A DNA stretch of 64,000 nucleotides from Armigeres subalbatus. Its lineage: Eukaryota > Arthropoda > Insecta > Diptera > Culicidae. The notes below the pieces were generated by a model. The model was not told the origin of the DNA, made no database searches, and was given only the letters and a program-made list of their open reading frames with translations. A program made the position numbers and the translations under genes. Positions 31,831 to 41,824 of the stretch are shown piece by piece (within the stretch, counting starts at the first letter, position 1; every line of letters starts with the position of its first letter). The stretch is taken from assembly GCF_024139115.2 (NCBI RefSeq), contig NC_085139.1:66631203-66695202 (forward strand), in the 5' to 3' direction.

Positions 31831-34179
31831 GACATTTGGGCGAAAGGAACGGAGTGGGATCAACAGATACCGGAGGACATATATGAACGGTGGCAGCAGT
31901 GGTCAAATCTCTTCAGACGACTTAGTGAGCTTCGCATTCCTCGGTGCTATTTCCGCTCGCCCTTCCCTGCAAGTCTCGACGGTCTTCAAGTACATCTATT
32001 CGTCGACGCCAGCGAGTCAGCATTCGCCTGCGCAGTGCACTTTCGCCTGGAGACAGACAGTGGTATACAAGTGGCGCTCGTCGGCGCCAAGACCAAAGTA
32101 GCTCCGCTAAAAACGCTCTCTATCCCTAGACTCGAGCTGAAAGCAGCCGTCCTCGGCGTTCGACTGTTAGAGACCATCCAGAACCAGCACAGTTTCACGA
32201 TCAGCCGTCGCTTCTGCTGGAGTGATTCGGGTACGGTACTTGCGTGGATTCGCTCCCATGATCACAGGCGCTTTCACAAGTTTGTCGCCGTCCGCGTCGG
32301 TGAAATCCTGACTTCCACAGAGCAACGTGAGTGGAGGTGGGTGCCTACGAAGCTCAACGTCGCCGATCTAGCTACCAAGTGGGTATCTAGTCCGCAGTTA
32401 ACCATGGACAGCCCTTGGTTCCAGGGGCCAACCTTCCTCAAAGACCCTGAAGAGGACTGGCCGCAACAACGAACGATCACTTCAACTGACGAAGAGCTAC
32501 GACCTGCACACTTTCTCTTGGCACATTTCGATCCGATTGTGGATTTAGCTCGGTTTAGCAGTTGGACCAAATTACACCGTGCAACAGCCTACGTGCTGCG
32601 TTTCGTCGACAACATTCGCAGAAAGAAGCAAGGACTTGCGTTGGAGCTTGGCGTTCTCAACAGTGACAAACTACGGCGAGCAGAAGAAATGCTGTGGAAG
32701 TTAGCCCAAGTCGAGGCCTACCCTGATGAAGTCGCCGTTCTCGCTACATCTCAAGGTCCGCCGGATCGCCGCCACGTCGTGGTGAAGAAGTCCAGCAATA
32801 TCTACTCGAAATGGCCTTTCATTGACGAGAGAGGAATTCTGCGGAGTCGTGGTCGAATCGAAGCTGCCCCCTACGTAGCGATGGAAGCGAAGTTTCTCCC
32901 CAAGCAGCATGCGATCAGTTTCTTCATCGTTGACTGGTTCCACCGCCGTTTCCGTCACGCCAACCGAGAGACGGTTGTTAATGAGATTCGCCAGCGCTTC
33001 GATATCCCGATGCCAAGAAGGTTGGTGGATAAGGTAGCTGGTAACTGCGTAGTGTGCCGCATCGCAAAGTCGGCTCCAAAACCACCCGCGATGGCTCCGC
33101 TTCCCGAAATGCGTCTGGCAGCGTTCAACCAACCGTTCACGTTCACCGGGTTGGACTATTTCGGCCCAGTGCTCGTCAAGATAGGCCGAAGCAACGTCAA
33201 GCGGTGGGTGGCCCTATTCACCTGCCTGACTACCAGTGCAATCCATCTGGAGCTGGTACACTCCTTGAGCACGGAGTCATGTATCATGGTTGTTCAACGC
33301 TTCGTTTGCCGCCGCGGACTTCCAAGGGAATTCTGGACAGACAATGCCACATGTTTCAAGGGAACCAGTAACGAGTTGAACAAGCTTACCAAAGAAACGA
33401 AGAAAACCCTGACCGAGAAGTTCACCACAGCGCAGACAACCTGGAAGTTCATCCCACCCGCTACTCCGCACATGGGTGGAGCGTGGGAGAGACTTGTGCA
33501 TTCAGTTAAGGTGGCGATCGGGGCAATAATAGATGGACCACGCAGACCGAACGACGAAACGTTGGCAACGATTCTGCTCGAGGCGGAGGCAATGATCAAT
33601 TCTAGACCTCTGACCTACGTTCCGCTTGAGTCTGCAGATCAAGAGGCCCTGACGCCCAACCACTTTTTGTTGGGCAATTCCTCTGGAATGAAATTTCTGG
33701 CTACGGAGAACTTGGACGTTCGTTCGACTCTTCGTAGTAGCTGGAAGCTAGCCAGGTACATCACCGGCGAGTTCTGGAATCGGTGGCTGAAAGAATACCT
33801 GCCGGTCATCACGCGCAGATGTAAGTGGCTCCAGGACGTCAAAGATATTGCGGTAGGAGACCTGGTCTTAGTGGTGGATGGGAAGGCAAAGAACCAGTGG
33901 ATTCGGGGCCGAGTCGAAGAGGTCTACCCCGGACGAGATGGTAGAGTGCGGCAAGCTTTGGTCCGAACATCGACAGGCGTTATCCGAAAAGCAGCCGTAA
34001 AGCTAGCTGTTCTAGATGTCGTGGAGGAACGTAAACCTCTCCCTGGAGTTTCGGATGTCCCTGATCCTCACCAAGGTTTACGGGCGGGGGTATGTGCCGA
34101 CAAGACCCCTCGTTTCGGTAACCCAGGCCGGCACAGCGCTTTGCTTCCGGATGACAGTCCGCAAAGAGAAGAAAATTGA
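31831..34179 (+). pseudogene. BEL/Pao RNase H and integrase
   Basis: Continues pol after the TAA; the first ATG of the open part is at 32035. RNase H-like block: [34 protein letters not shown] (acidic residues D, E, D). Integrase: an HHCC-type zinc region ([10 protein letters not shown] ... CVVCRIAKS), then the catalytic core with [15 protein letters not shown] and GGAWERLV carrying the D, D and E residues. The C-terminal frame reads into the 3' LTR to 34179. This stretch of over 700 codons is uninterrupted, so damage is limited to upstream sites. There is no env-like frame. Confidence 0.9.
34081..34092 (+). promoter_or_regulatory. Candidate polypurine tract of BEL/Pao element
   Basis: CGGGCGGGGGTA lies directly before the 3' LTR start, the expected place for plus-strand priming. 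It contains one C, so it is not a perfect purine run. Confidence 0.45.
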
Positions 34180-34684
34180 TGTAACTGACGGAGAAACGTC
34201 AGCAAGCTAGATGAAAACAAAAATAAGCAGATTTGCACCGTCATCAAAGCTAAACCAAAAGAGTGCGAAGAATTATTAGTGAAATTTATTATTCCAAATA
34301 GTTATAGTCTGAATGCAAATGAAAAATTGCAAATGAAAAATTTAGTTCACGCTTTCGTGTTAAATTCATTATCTAGTTCTGATCAGTCAGTCCGATCGAA
34401 TATTGTAAGTAGTTGTGAATTGTGTTGCCTAAAAATTATATGATGAATTGTGTTATCTAACGATTATATATTATTAATTGCGATCGATCGATTTAGTCGC
34501 GGGAGCACAACCCAGACTTGCTTGCGCAAAATATAACGGTCACCAAATTTGTAAGTCTATAGTAGGGTCTTTTCAAACTAAATTCAAATAATAGCTAAAT
34601 AAAACTATCTTTATTTTAGCTTAAAGCTAACCTTCCAAAGGAAACGAGTTTGCTATCGAGAGTTGGCGCTACCCTAACCCCACA
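34093..34684 (+). repeat. 3' LTR of BEL/Pao element (592 bp)
   Basis: Same termini as the 5' LTR. It is 14 bp longer because of a short tandem duplication around GCAAATGAAAAATT near 34325. About 12 substitutions separate the LTRs by eye. Confidence 0.9.
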
Positions 34685-34929
34685 AATATAATACCTCAGA
34701 AAATGGAAACCAAAGTTTAAAATAATTTTAGACTATATATAAAGTTTAAAATATTATTAAAATATTTTTCTTGTTTTGGAGCCAACATTGCGTGAATGGT
34801 CCCCACTGACATTTCTGGATCCCAATGAGAATTAAATCAGATGTTTACAAACAAAACAAATACAAAACAAGTACTATCATAAATTTTATTTTGAAATGTT
34901 GGCTCGAAAATATGGCATCGTGTCACCCA

Positions 34930-35206
34930 GCTGCCAATTTTAGTCTTCTTCATCCACCACCGCTGCTGCCATCGCAGTCTCAGACATCATCGGCTTCTAG
35001 AGTGAGCTCTAAGCGTTGCGATGGGCGATCGCATTGATAACAAGCGACACCACTGCATCCGACCAACAAGTACAGAATGACAGAAAAAGCGTCCTCTTCT
35101 TTCATTTGTGTACGTAAATGTAGCGAACGAACAAGGAAACAAAATAAGCGAGCATAAAGCACGTCAGTACGCGCTGCTGTTACAAACTTGAATGACTCGC
35201 ACACGG
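34930..35206 (-). repeat. PR repeat copy 2, distal part
   Basis: Matches copy 1 at 3437-3781 in order: CTTCTTCATCCACCACCGCT, GCGATGGGCGATCG, GACACCACTGCATCCGACC, TACAGAATGACA, AGTACGCGCTGCTGTTACAAA, GACTCGCACACGG. It is cut at the last motif by the Jockey element; the rest resumes at 39481. Confidence 0.7.
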
Positions 35207-35846
35207 TATAGTAGTAGTAGTAAAATTCTTCTTTATTGTTTCATTTTCTGTTCTACAATTATTTTTTACATGTACAGTGCTCGGCCGGCTTGGCCCTCCA
35301 ACTTCAATTTTAAATTTTTATGTTTACATTGTTATTTAAGTGTTAATATGATATATCATGACGGCCTTTAGGAGGCGCTGGTGTGTTTTTTTTAAATTTG
35401 ATAACCTAACTACTATGTACACTAATATTTACAATAAGAAATTTGATAACCTAGATTGGAACTAGCGCCCTAATTGGAGCCTGATCCGAATGCAAGCAAC
35501 GGACCCTAAACTTTTCTTTACACTCACCAAAGCGTTCATGTAAGGTTTTTATTCCGGCCAGACGGTGGACCTCGGATGTTCTTGTCCTGGGAGGGTGTTG
35601 AGGATCATCCTCAGGAATTTGTTTTGGACCCGTTGAAGTTTGAGGTGGTGGGTTTTAGCGCAGCTCTCCCAGACCGGCATGCCATATTCGATCACAGGAG
35701 GATGATTTGCTTGTAGACAGCAAGCTTATTTTTCAGGGACAATGACGACCGGCGGTTGATCAAAGGGTACAGTAGTTTCAACAAGACGTTACACTTTGTC
35801 ACCGTTTTGTCAACCTGTTGCCTGAAAATAAGCTTGCTGTCGAGGG
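35207..35846 (-). pseudogene. Jockey pol C-terminus and 3' UTR
   Basis: The shifted frame still reads EWANEAGYLGLTLDSKL and LYPLINRRSSLSLKNKLAVY, then IEYGMPVWESCAKTHHLKLQ near 35680, the normal end of Jockey RT. The 3' UTR (about 35460-35207) includes AAATTTGATAACCTAACTAC, shared with 48430-48460, and finishes in a TAC/TAG-rich tail instead of a long poly(A). Confidence 0.7.
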
Positions 35847-37565
35847 TCAAGCCAAGGTAGCCGGCCTCGTTGGCCCATTCCACGGTCGTGCCATTGAGGA
35901 TGATTTTACAGTCCCCAGGCGGAACAAGTTTAGGGATTTGGAGTGAGGGAAAATGATGACCTGGGTCTTCGCCGCGTTGATACAGATCTTCCAGCTGGTG
36001 AGGTACTCTGTCAGGGCATCCAGGCCTCGTTGGAGTTTTGCCACTAGCGCTCTGATCACTCTACCGTTGTAGACGATGGATGTGTCATCTGCGAACAGAG
36101 ACAGAATGCCGCCTTCTGGAGGTTCTGGCATGTCGGAGGTGAACAGATTGAAAAGCAGGGGCCTGAGGATACTGCCCTGGGGAACGCCTGCGACGATGTT
36201 GTGCGCATTGGAACTCGCTCCGCTGATTGAGACCCGGAATGTCCTTGCCGACAGGTAATTGTTGATGATTTTCACCAGGTAGCTGGGAAGATTGTAGCGT
36301 TGTAGTTTGTACACCAGGCCATCATGCCATACATTGTCAAATGCCTTCTCGACATCGAGTAAGGCCATGGCGGATGTTTTCGAGACAAACTTGTTCCGTC
36401 TGAGGACGTTGGTAACTCGGGTCAGTTGGTGTACAGTTGACCGACCGCGTCGGAAACCAAACTGTTCCTCGAGCAAGATGTTGAGATTTTCGGCAGACTC
36501 AAGTAACCGATGATGAATAGCTTTTTCGAATAGCTCGGATAACCCTGAGAGAAGGCTGATGGGTCGATAACTTTTGGGGGAGGAAGGATCCTTCCCAGGC
36601 TTCCGGATGGGGATGACTTTCGCTGACTTCCAGGACGATGGGAAGTCGCTAAGCCGGAGACACTGATTGAAGATCAGCGAGAGGTGCTCAAAGAACGGAG
36701 CACTCATGTGTTTGAGCTCGAGATTCAGGATGCTGTCGAAGCCTGGGGCCTTCATGTTCTTCGACGATTTGATATAGGCCGTCAATTCGTCAGCTGAGAT
36801 CTCCAACTCCTCCGAGAAGTCGTTGGGAATCAAATGGATGTTGTTAGCATGCTCGTTGACGGCTGCTTCGTGTGGACTGACGATGTTCTGCCCAAGATTG
36901 TGTGAGCTGACGAAGTGACGACCTATTTCAGCGACCTTCTCTGCAGGAGTTATCAAGCGATCCTTAGAGCCATTATTGTCTAGTGGGATCAAAGGTGGAA
37001 TGGGCCGAGGCTTGGATTTTAGAATTTTGGTCATTTTCCAGAACGGCTTAGCATAATCTGGGAGAGTGCGGATCTTATTCGAGAAGTCGTTATTTTTGAG
37101 GTCCACCATTCTGGCCTTGATAATTTTTGTGATTCGATTGCAGCGTGCCTTAAGCTCAGGCAGTCCAGTACGCTGAAACTGCCTGCGAGTGACATTCCGC
37201 AATCGAATCAAATCTTTGGTGAGTATATCGATGTTCAAGGAGTTGCTTACCTGCCGAGCCGTCGGTACGTGTTGCTCTCGGGCCGCCGTGATCGCCTCCT
37301 CGATAGCGCACAGCTGGCGGTCGATACTTTCCGGCGTCTCCGGACGCACCTCGTAGTCGACGGTGTTATCGACGCACTGCTGGAAACGCTGCCAGTTCAC
37401 TCGGTGGTAGTTCCGCCGTAACTGCTGGTGCCGATTGACCGAGGAGCCCAGTTCCGCCACCACCGGATAGTGATCCGAACTGAGCTCCTGGTATACAACC
37501 GGCTGCGAGACGTGGTCACTCAGGTTTGTTACGTAGAGGTCGAGCGTTGCGTGGGCACCGGACCG
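35847..37565 (-). pseudogene. Jockey pol, reverse transcriptase
   Basis: The 538-codon frame (37463-35847), plus upstream codons from the frameshift, covers the linker and RT. Blocks seen: SSWKSAKVIPIRKPGKDP, YRPISLLSGLSELFEKAI, EEQFGFRRGRSTVHQL, LLDVEKAFDNVWHDGL, GVPQGSILRPLLFNLF and the active site LFADDT. The wording is Jockey-clade (SYRPISLLS, FRRGRST). The frame is lost near 35880 and the thumb continues in another frame. Confidence 0.85.
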
Positions 37566-37567
37566 AC

Positions 37568-38110
37568 TCAGCCGAGTGGGGAATCCGGGCTCAGGATCGT
37601 GTAGTGGCCTTCCTCCATGTCGTTGCTCCAGATGGTGCCGTTTCGATTGCCGCGACTGTTGCCCCAGGCTTGATGTTTGGCATTCAAGTCGCCGGCAATG
37701 ATATACTGGCCTTGCCTCCGCGTCAGCTTGACGATGTCCCTCCGAAGGGCAGCCGATGATCCATCGCCGGCTTTGGCTTGCGTTGGACAGTACGCCGCGA
37801 TGAGCGCGATTGTGCCGACCGAAGTGGTGATTTCGACACCGATGGCCTCAATGACACTGAGCTGGAAACTTGGAAGCAGACGGCAGTTGATGTTGTAGCG
37901 AAGAGCGATGGCCACACCACCTCCCCTGGTCGGCCGGTCGAGTCGCACGATGCGGAAGTCCGGGATGTTGATGTTCACCTCCGGTTTTAGGTGCGTTTCG
38001 GTGATGAACGCCACGTCTATTTCCTTCTCCTCAAGGAAATCCTTCAGCTCGATTGTTTTGCTCTTTAGCGAGCAAGCGTTCCAGTTGACCAGGCCCACCC
38101 TAGCAGCCAT
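37568..38110 (-). pseudogene. Jockey pol, AP endonuclease domain, ends at frameshift
   Basis: Likely start ATG at 38110 (MAARVGLVNWNACSL). Endonuclease motifs: NWNACSL, FITETHL, RGGGVAIA, IAGDLNAKHQAWG. The frame ends at 37568 just past SPDSPLG, and the expected continuation (TLDLYVTNL and SSDHYPV, the last APE motif) is in another frame, so one indel near 37575 breaks the gene. Confidence 0.8.
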
Positions 38111-38119
38111 TTTCAATGA

Positions 38120-39343
38120 TCATGCCAAGACCTGGTCGAATCGGGTTTTGCAGCCGCGCAGTCGAGTGGCGAGCTGCGCGAAGATCGGCATCAGTTGCTC
38201 CGGAGTGTACAGTGGGGCAGATTCTTCCGGTGGGACGGCTTCGTTCTCCGACTGCCGACGGAACCCAGGAGGAGGAAGCGGGGGCCATTCGCTGGTGGAT
38301 GGTGCCGACGATGCTGGAGCTTGGACCGATGCAGCTGCCGCTGCCAGTCGCTTGTGCGGCTGTAGCGGTGGGAGTATTGGAATCACACGACGGGGAGCCG
38401 GGATAGCTGGAAAGTTCACCTCGTTGATTACAGGAACACGGTTCTTCTTCGGAATGGTCCTGGTGGAAGCCTTCTTCCGGATTTCCAGGAACTCGGCTCG
38501 CTTTGGGCAGCCCTTTGTGGTGGCCTGATGTTTGTCGCCACAGTTGGCGCATTTGGGATCGGCCACCTCCATTTTGTCGCACTCGTCAGTCGGATGGGGT
38601 TCGCCACACTTGTAGCAGCGCGGCTTCATGCGGCAGTTCCTGGTGCCGTGCCCGAAATTGAAGCAGTTGGTGCATTGCGTGACATCGCGGTGCACTGGCC
38701 GATATCGCTCCCAGTCAACGACGGTGTAATTTATAACGCCAACCAGCTTCAGGTCCTTCCAGGTAGTGGAACCGTGCTCCAGATGGATCAGGTAAAGCTG
38801 GTCGCGATATTTCCTCGCCTTGTCGTGACGAGCGATCTTGTGGACGGCTACTGGCTTCAGTCCGCAACTTTCAAGCTCTGCTTGGAGCTCTTCCTCCTTC
38901 ATGTCGTGAAGTCCTCGCAGCAAGGCCTTGAGCGGCTTCGTGCCGGGGTGGTCATGAGTGTAGTACTCATACTTGTGGACCTCGAGGAACTCCACGACGG
39001 ATTGATGATGGTCCCTGTTGGCCGGCATCACTTTCACGCCCTCGCTGCAGAGCCGAAAAGTACATTTCAGCCCCTTAGCGATCAGCTGGCGAATTTTTGG
39101 TCGTAAATCCGGCGGATCGCCCTTCACAAACACGGGCGGGCACTTCTCCTTCCGCTCCAGTTGCACCTGCGGCAGCTGCGATTGCTGCTTCTTCCTCTTT
39201 TTCGGCGGATTGCCGGCGTCATCAAGCGGCAACGGCGAGAACACGTTGCTCTGCAAAAGCTGCTTGGAGGGGTTACCCGCGCCTCCAAGAGCAGTGCGCT
39301 TAGGCACTTTTCCAGCGACCGAATCGGCCACCGAGTCTCCCAT
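38120..39343 (-). CDS. Jockey Gag-like ORF1 with three CCHC zinc knuckles
   Basis: Uninterrupted frame. I prefer the ATG at 39343 (MGDSVADSV), as the 31 codons upstream are leader sequence in an open frame. It encodes about 407 residues. Three C-terminal knuckles are visible: CTNCFNFGHGTRNC, CYKCGEPHPTDEC and CANCGDKHQATTKGC, the hallmark of Jockey-clade ORF1 proteins that coat the element RNA and carry it to the nucleus. A proline-rich tail follows. The stop at 38122-38120 lies about 10 bases before the pol ATG. As the rest of the element is broken, any product would be an orphan. Confidence 0.8.
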   Translation of the reverse strand: MGDSVADSVAGKVPKRTALGGAGNPSKQLLQSNVFSPLPLDDAGNPPKKRKKQQSQLPQVQLERKEKCPPVFVKGDPPDLRPKIRQLIAKGLKCTFRLCSEGVKVMPANRDHHQSVVEFLEVHKYEYYTHDHPGTKPLKALLRGLHDMKEEELQAELESCGLKPVAVHKIARHDKARKYRDQLYLIHLEHGSTTWKDLKLVGVINYTVVDWERYRPVHRDVTQCTNCFNFGHGTRNCRMKPRCYKCGEPHPTDECDKMEVADPKCANCGDKHQATTKGCPKRAEFLEIRKKASTRTIPKKNRVPVINEVNFPAIPAPRRVIPILPPLQPHKRLAAAAASVQAPASSAPSTSEWPPLPPPGFRRQSENEAVPPEESAPLYTPEQLMPIFAQLATRLRGCKTRFDQVLA

Positions 39344-39480
39344 GACGGGTCCGGGAGAAAATAACGCCAACGCGAGAAGCGAAAACGTAAACAGCGAAAG
39401 AACGAGAAAAAACACTTCGAAAAAATGCGCGAGCAAAAAACACGTCCGTACGTGTTGCTGTCTCGAACTGGAATGCTAGC

Positions 39481-39830
39481 GACTCGCACACGGCAGGCAC
39501 TGTTGCTTTTATACACAAATCGAATCTGTCCGTGACTTCTGATGTATGTGCTAGGAATGCACGGGATTGGTTACATATGGATTTTTTACTGGTTTTGACA
39601 AGAATTGAAATTTTCAATAGTTATCGTTAATAATCTGAAACTTGCACTTGGCAAATTGGTGGAGAGTGTCCGAGTCGATTGATAGATAAATATTCGAAAT
39701 CCATCGAAAGATAAAGGCGCTAGTAACGTTCGAAATCTTCCCTTTCAGCGTAACGCTCTCGATTTCAAAAAAAAAAGTTATCCTGTATAGTAAAGAAGAC
39801 ATGACTCCTACGTCAAAATGGAATACATAG
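39481..39830 (-). repeat. PR repeat copy 2, proximal promoter part
   Basis: Matches copy 1 from the TATA region outward: AACCAATCCCGTGCATTCCT, CAATTCTTGTCAAAACCAGT, GTGTCCGAGTCGATTG-type text, CTTTATCTTTCGATGGATTT, ACTAGCGCC, GACGTAGGAGTCATGTC. Unlike copy 1 it has no MITE insertion, so it shows the empty site. Confidence 0.7.
39506..39513 (-). promoter_or_regulatory. TATA box of PR copy 2, directly upstream of Jockey
   Basis: TATAAAAG on the minus strand, 26-33 bases upstream of the Jockey 5' boundary at 39480, with a CCAAT motif near 39572. In this arrangement the PR promoter would start transcription within or just before the Jockey leader. Activity is inference. Confidence 0.45.
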
Positions 39831-40077
39831 TATTTGTCCACCTTAGACAAGCAAAAGCTATACAGAAAACTATTTGGCTACTTGAGAAATGCATTCCCCC
39901 TAAGAGTTAAATATCAAGATCCTCAGCAGGATGAAATACCTTTAGGTCTTTGTACACAAGTGCCAAAAAAACATCAATGCATCAGTGATTTTTTTTTATT
40001 AGAGCCTATAGAATGAAATAAATCTAATTTTCGATTTATTTCTGATTTAATTCTATGATGTCTCGACTGTTAAATAT
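39831..40077. other. Unassigned AT-rich DNA
   Basis: No gene or repeat recognised. A direct repeat TTTCTGATTTAATT brackets the first hairpin loosely. Confidence 0.4.
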
Positions 40078-40150
40078 AAGTGATGGGATTCGGCTTTACA
40101 GTCTTATTGTTTGAACAATTTTAAGACTGTAAAGCCGAATCCCATCACTT
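40078..40150. repeat. Perfect hairpin, 29-bp arms
   Basis: AAGTGATGGGATTCGGCTTT continues to ACAGTCTTA and is repeated inverted after a loop of about 14 bases (TTGTTTGAACAATT, itself palindromic). Probably a short fold-back MITE. Confidence 0.7.
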
Positions 40151-40181
40151 TTCTGATTTAATTTTTAACATTTTTTCTTCA

Positions 40182-40282
40182 CTTGTCATAAGACGAGTTT
40201 GTACAATCCCATTGAATTCCACCACTTAATTGTATTAAGTGGTGGAATTCAATGGGATTGTAGAAACTCGTCTTATGACAAG
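40182..40282. mobile_element. Short fold-back MITE (101 bp), CTTGTCATAAGACGAG ends
   Basis: Arms of about 48 bp: CTTGTCATAAGACGAGTTT, ACAATCCCATTGAATTCC, ACCACTTAAT and their inverse. The same outer sequence bounds the 264-bp hairpin at 53134-53397, so this is an internally deleted member of that family. Confidence 0.75.
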
Positions 40283-40373
40283 CATTTTTTGTGTTAGATG
40301 ATCACAAACGTTGTTGTTCACTGCAAAGCTTGACCCTTCCACCGAGGAGAAGATTTCTCAATCAAATTACATA

Positions 40374-40585
40374 AAGCCTGTCCACGTTAAACTTCGGACA
40401 CCCATCATCCATTGCGATTTTTAAAATTTTTTACAAACCACTGAGGAGATCAATTTACATGACAGTTGAATCTCTCCGCTTTATGTTATTCTTGCAGCTG
40501 GTTTTAATTCTTATCCAAAGAGATAAAATGGCCAAAAATCAATTGGACATTGTCTCAGTGTCCGAAATTTAACGTGGACAGGCTT
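40374..40585. mobile_element. TA-flanked MITE, AAGCCTGTCCACG ends (212 bp)
   Basis: Inverted ends AAGCCTGTCCACGTTAAACT and AATTTAACGTGGACAGGCTT, followed inward by TCGGACAC / GTGTCCGA, with TA on both sides (40372-40373, 40586-40587). Tc1/mariner-type MITE without coding capacity. Confidence 0.8.
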
Positions 40586-40780
40586 TATATATGACGCAGG
40601 TGCTGTTGGATAGCCATTTACGTAGAAATAACGATCATGTAGCCCTTATGAAGCAAGCTTCTGCATATCATATCAATGTCGACGTTTCGTATACTCTTCC
40701 TATATGTTATCCAGTGGAAAAAATATTGAAATTATTGTAATTCGTTCTAGTAGAACCCTTATTACAAGACATGTGAAAAA

Positions 40781-40814
40781 CGCACTCTTACCCTACCGGA
40801 GGGGTAAGAGTGCG
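40781..40814. repeat. Short hairpin CGCACTCTTACCC ... GGGTAAGAGTGCG
   Basis: A 13-bp perfect stem with a loop of about 8 bases. No T-run or neighbouring gene supports a terminator. It lies between a MITE and the composite repeat. Confidence 0.5.
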
Positions 40815-40854
40815 CATCGGGTGGGATAAGAATACGCAAGTTTCCAATCAAACT

Positions 40855-41044
40855 TTCTTCACATCTCATTACTCATTTCTCAATTTTTATTTCTTACCTC
40901 TTACTTCGAATTCTATTCTTATTTTTTGCAGTGAGAAGTGAGAACTGGGAGGTGGGAAGAAATTTTATTTCCCATTTTTCTCAATTCTTACTTTTCACTG
41001 CTCAGTTGTCATTAATCGAATCACACTTTTCACATCCTCTATTG
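40855..41044. repeat. Composite repeat, GTGAGAAGTGAG part, split by hAT
   Basis: CATCTCATTACTCATTTCTC and GCAGTGAGAAGTGAGAACTG, then an inverse CTTACTTTTCACTGCTCA, directly before the hAT duplication. The GGCCAAATG part of the same composite resumes at 43178. Confidence 0.6.
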
Positions 41045-41508
41045 CAGCGGTTCTCAACCTGGGGTACATGTACCCCTGGGGATACCTTCGCTGGCCCTAG
41101 GGGGTACCTCGGATAAAAACGCATAATGGCGGACGTCTTACAATTCCAATCGGAGCTTATTGATAAAGTTTTGATAATTGTGTATTTTTTATTTCAAAAC
41201 TTTGTCTTGTACATAATACGCAAGGCGATCAATAAATCAAAGCTAATTGAACCCTGCTCTCCTCAACCAGAACAGCATATGAAGGTCTGCGGAACAAAAG
41301 ATCAAACGGACAAAACTTCAAATGCGCTTATTTAAAAAAAATCTTCAATGGTATCTACCTGATCTAAACAAAATGTTGAATAATATGTTAGGAACATGCT
41401 TTTGAATTAAAATATAGAATCTAAAGGTTCGGAAACCTTCGTTTGAGGCATGTAGACTTTTTTTTAGAGAAGCTCGGTTGCTTCGTTTCAAGAGGATTAG
41501 AAGAATCT

Positions 41509-41818
41509 CTCTCCCTCCTTAGCCCTCCTTAGCCGTGCGGTATGACGCGCAGCTACAAAGCAAGAACATGCTGAGGGTGGCTGGGTTCGATTCCCGGTGC
41601 CGGTCTAGGCAATTTTCGGATTGGAGATTGTCTCGACTTCCCTGGGCATAAAAGTATCATCGTGCTATCATGATATACGAATGCAAAAATGGTAATCTGG
41701 CTTAGAAACCTCGCAGTTAATAACAGTGGAAGTGCTTAATGAACACTAGGCTGCGAGGCGGCTCTGTCCCAGTGTGGGGATGTAATGCCAATAAGAAGAA
41801 GAAGAAGAAGAAGAAGAA
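41509..41818 (+). mobile_element. Feilai-like tRNA-derived SINE (plus strand)
   Basis: Head TTAGCCGTGCGGTATGACGC with box B GGTTCGATTCCCGG near 41587, the body as at 18372-18657, and an (AAG)n tail. Candidate 8-bp duplication AAGAATCT at 41501-41508 and 41814-41821. It inserted after the host hAT existed. Confidence 0.75.
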
Positions 41819-41824
41819 TCTTTC

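Larger units (their letters stand above)
29601..34684 (+). mobile_element. BEL/Pao LTR retrotransposon, structurally complete ends, coding defective
   Basis: Two LTRs (29601-30178 and 34093-34684) start TGTGCCGACAAGACCCC and end CTACCCTAACCCCACA. A 5-bp duplication AATAT flanks the element (29596-29600 and 34685-34689), as usual for BEL/Pao. Internal order is PHD-finger plus coiled-coil Gag start, then reverse transcriptase, RNase H and integrase. The rest of Gag and the protease are absent, so the element has an internal deletion. A stop in Gag, a stop between RT and RNase H, and frame changes near 30776 and 30963 further disable it. The LTRs differ by about a dozen substitutions and one 14-bp indel, so insertion is not very recent. 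Confidence 0.9.
35207..39480 (-). mobile_element. Jockey-clade non-LTR retrotransposon, near full length
   Basis: Minus-strand element with a 5' leader, gag (CCHC knuckles), pol (APE plus RT) and a 3' UTR. A 13-bp duplication GACTCGCACACGG flanks it (35194-35206 and 39481-39493). Pol has frameshifts near 37570 and 35880 and further breaks downstream, so it is inactive. A 229-bp copy of its 3' end occurs at 48420-48648. The leader (39400-39480) resembles the transcribed half of the PR repeat in which it lies. Confidence 0.8.

Noticed and set aside
40781..40814. Transcription terminator
   Set aside because: A strong stem is present but no T-run follows and no gene is next to it; the context is eukaryotic.
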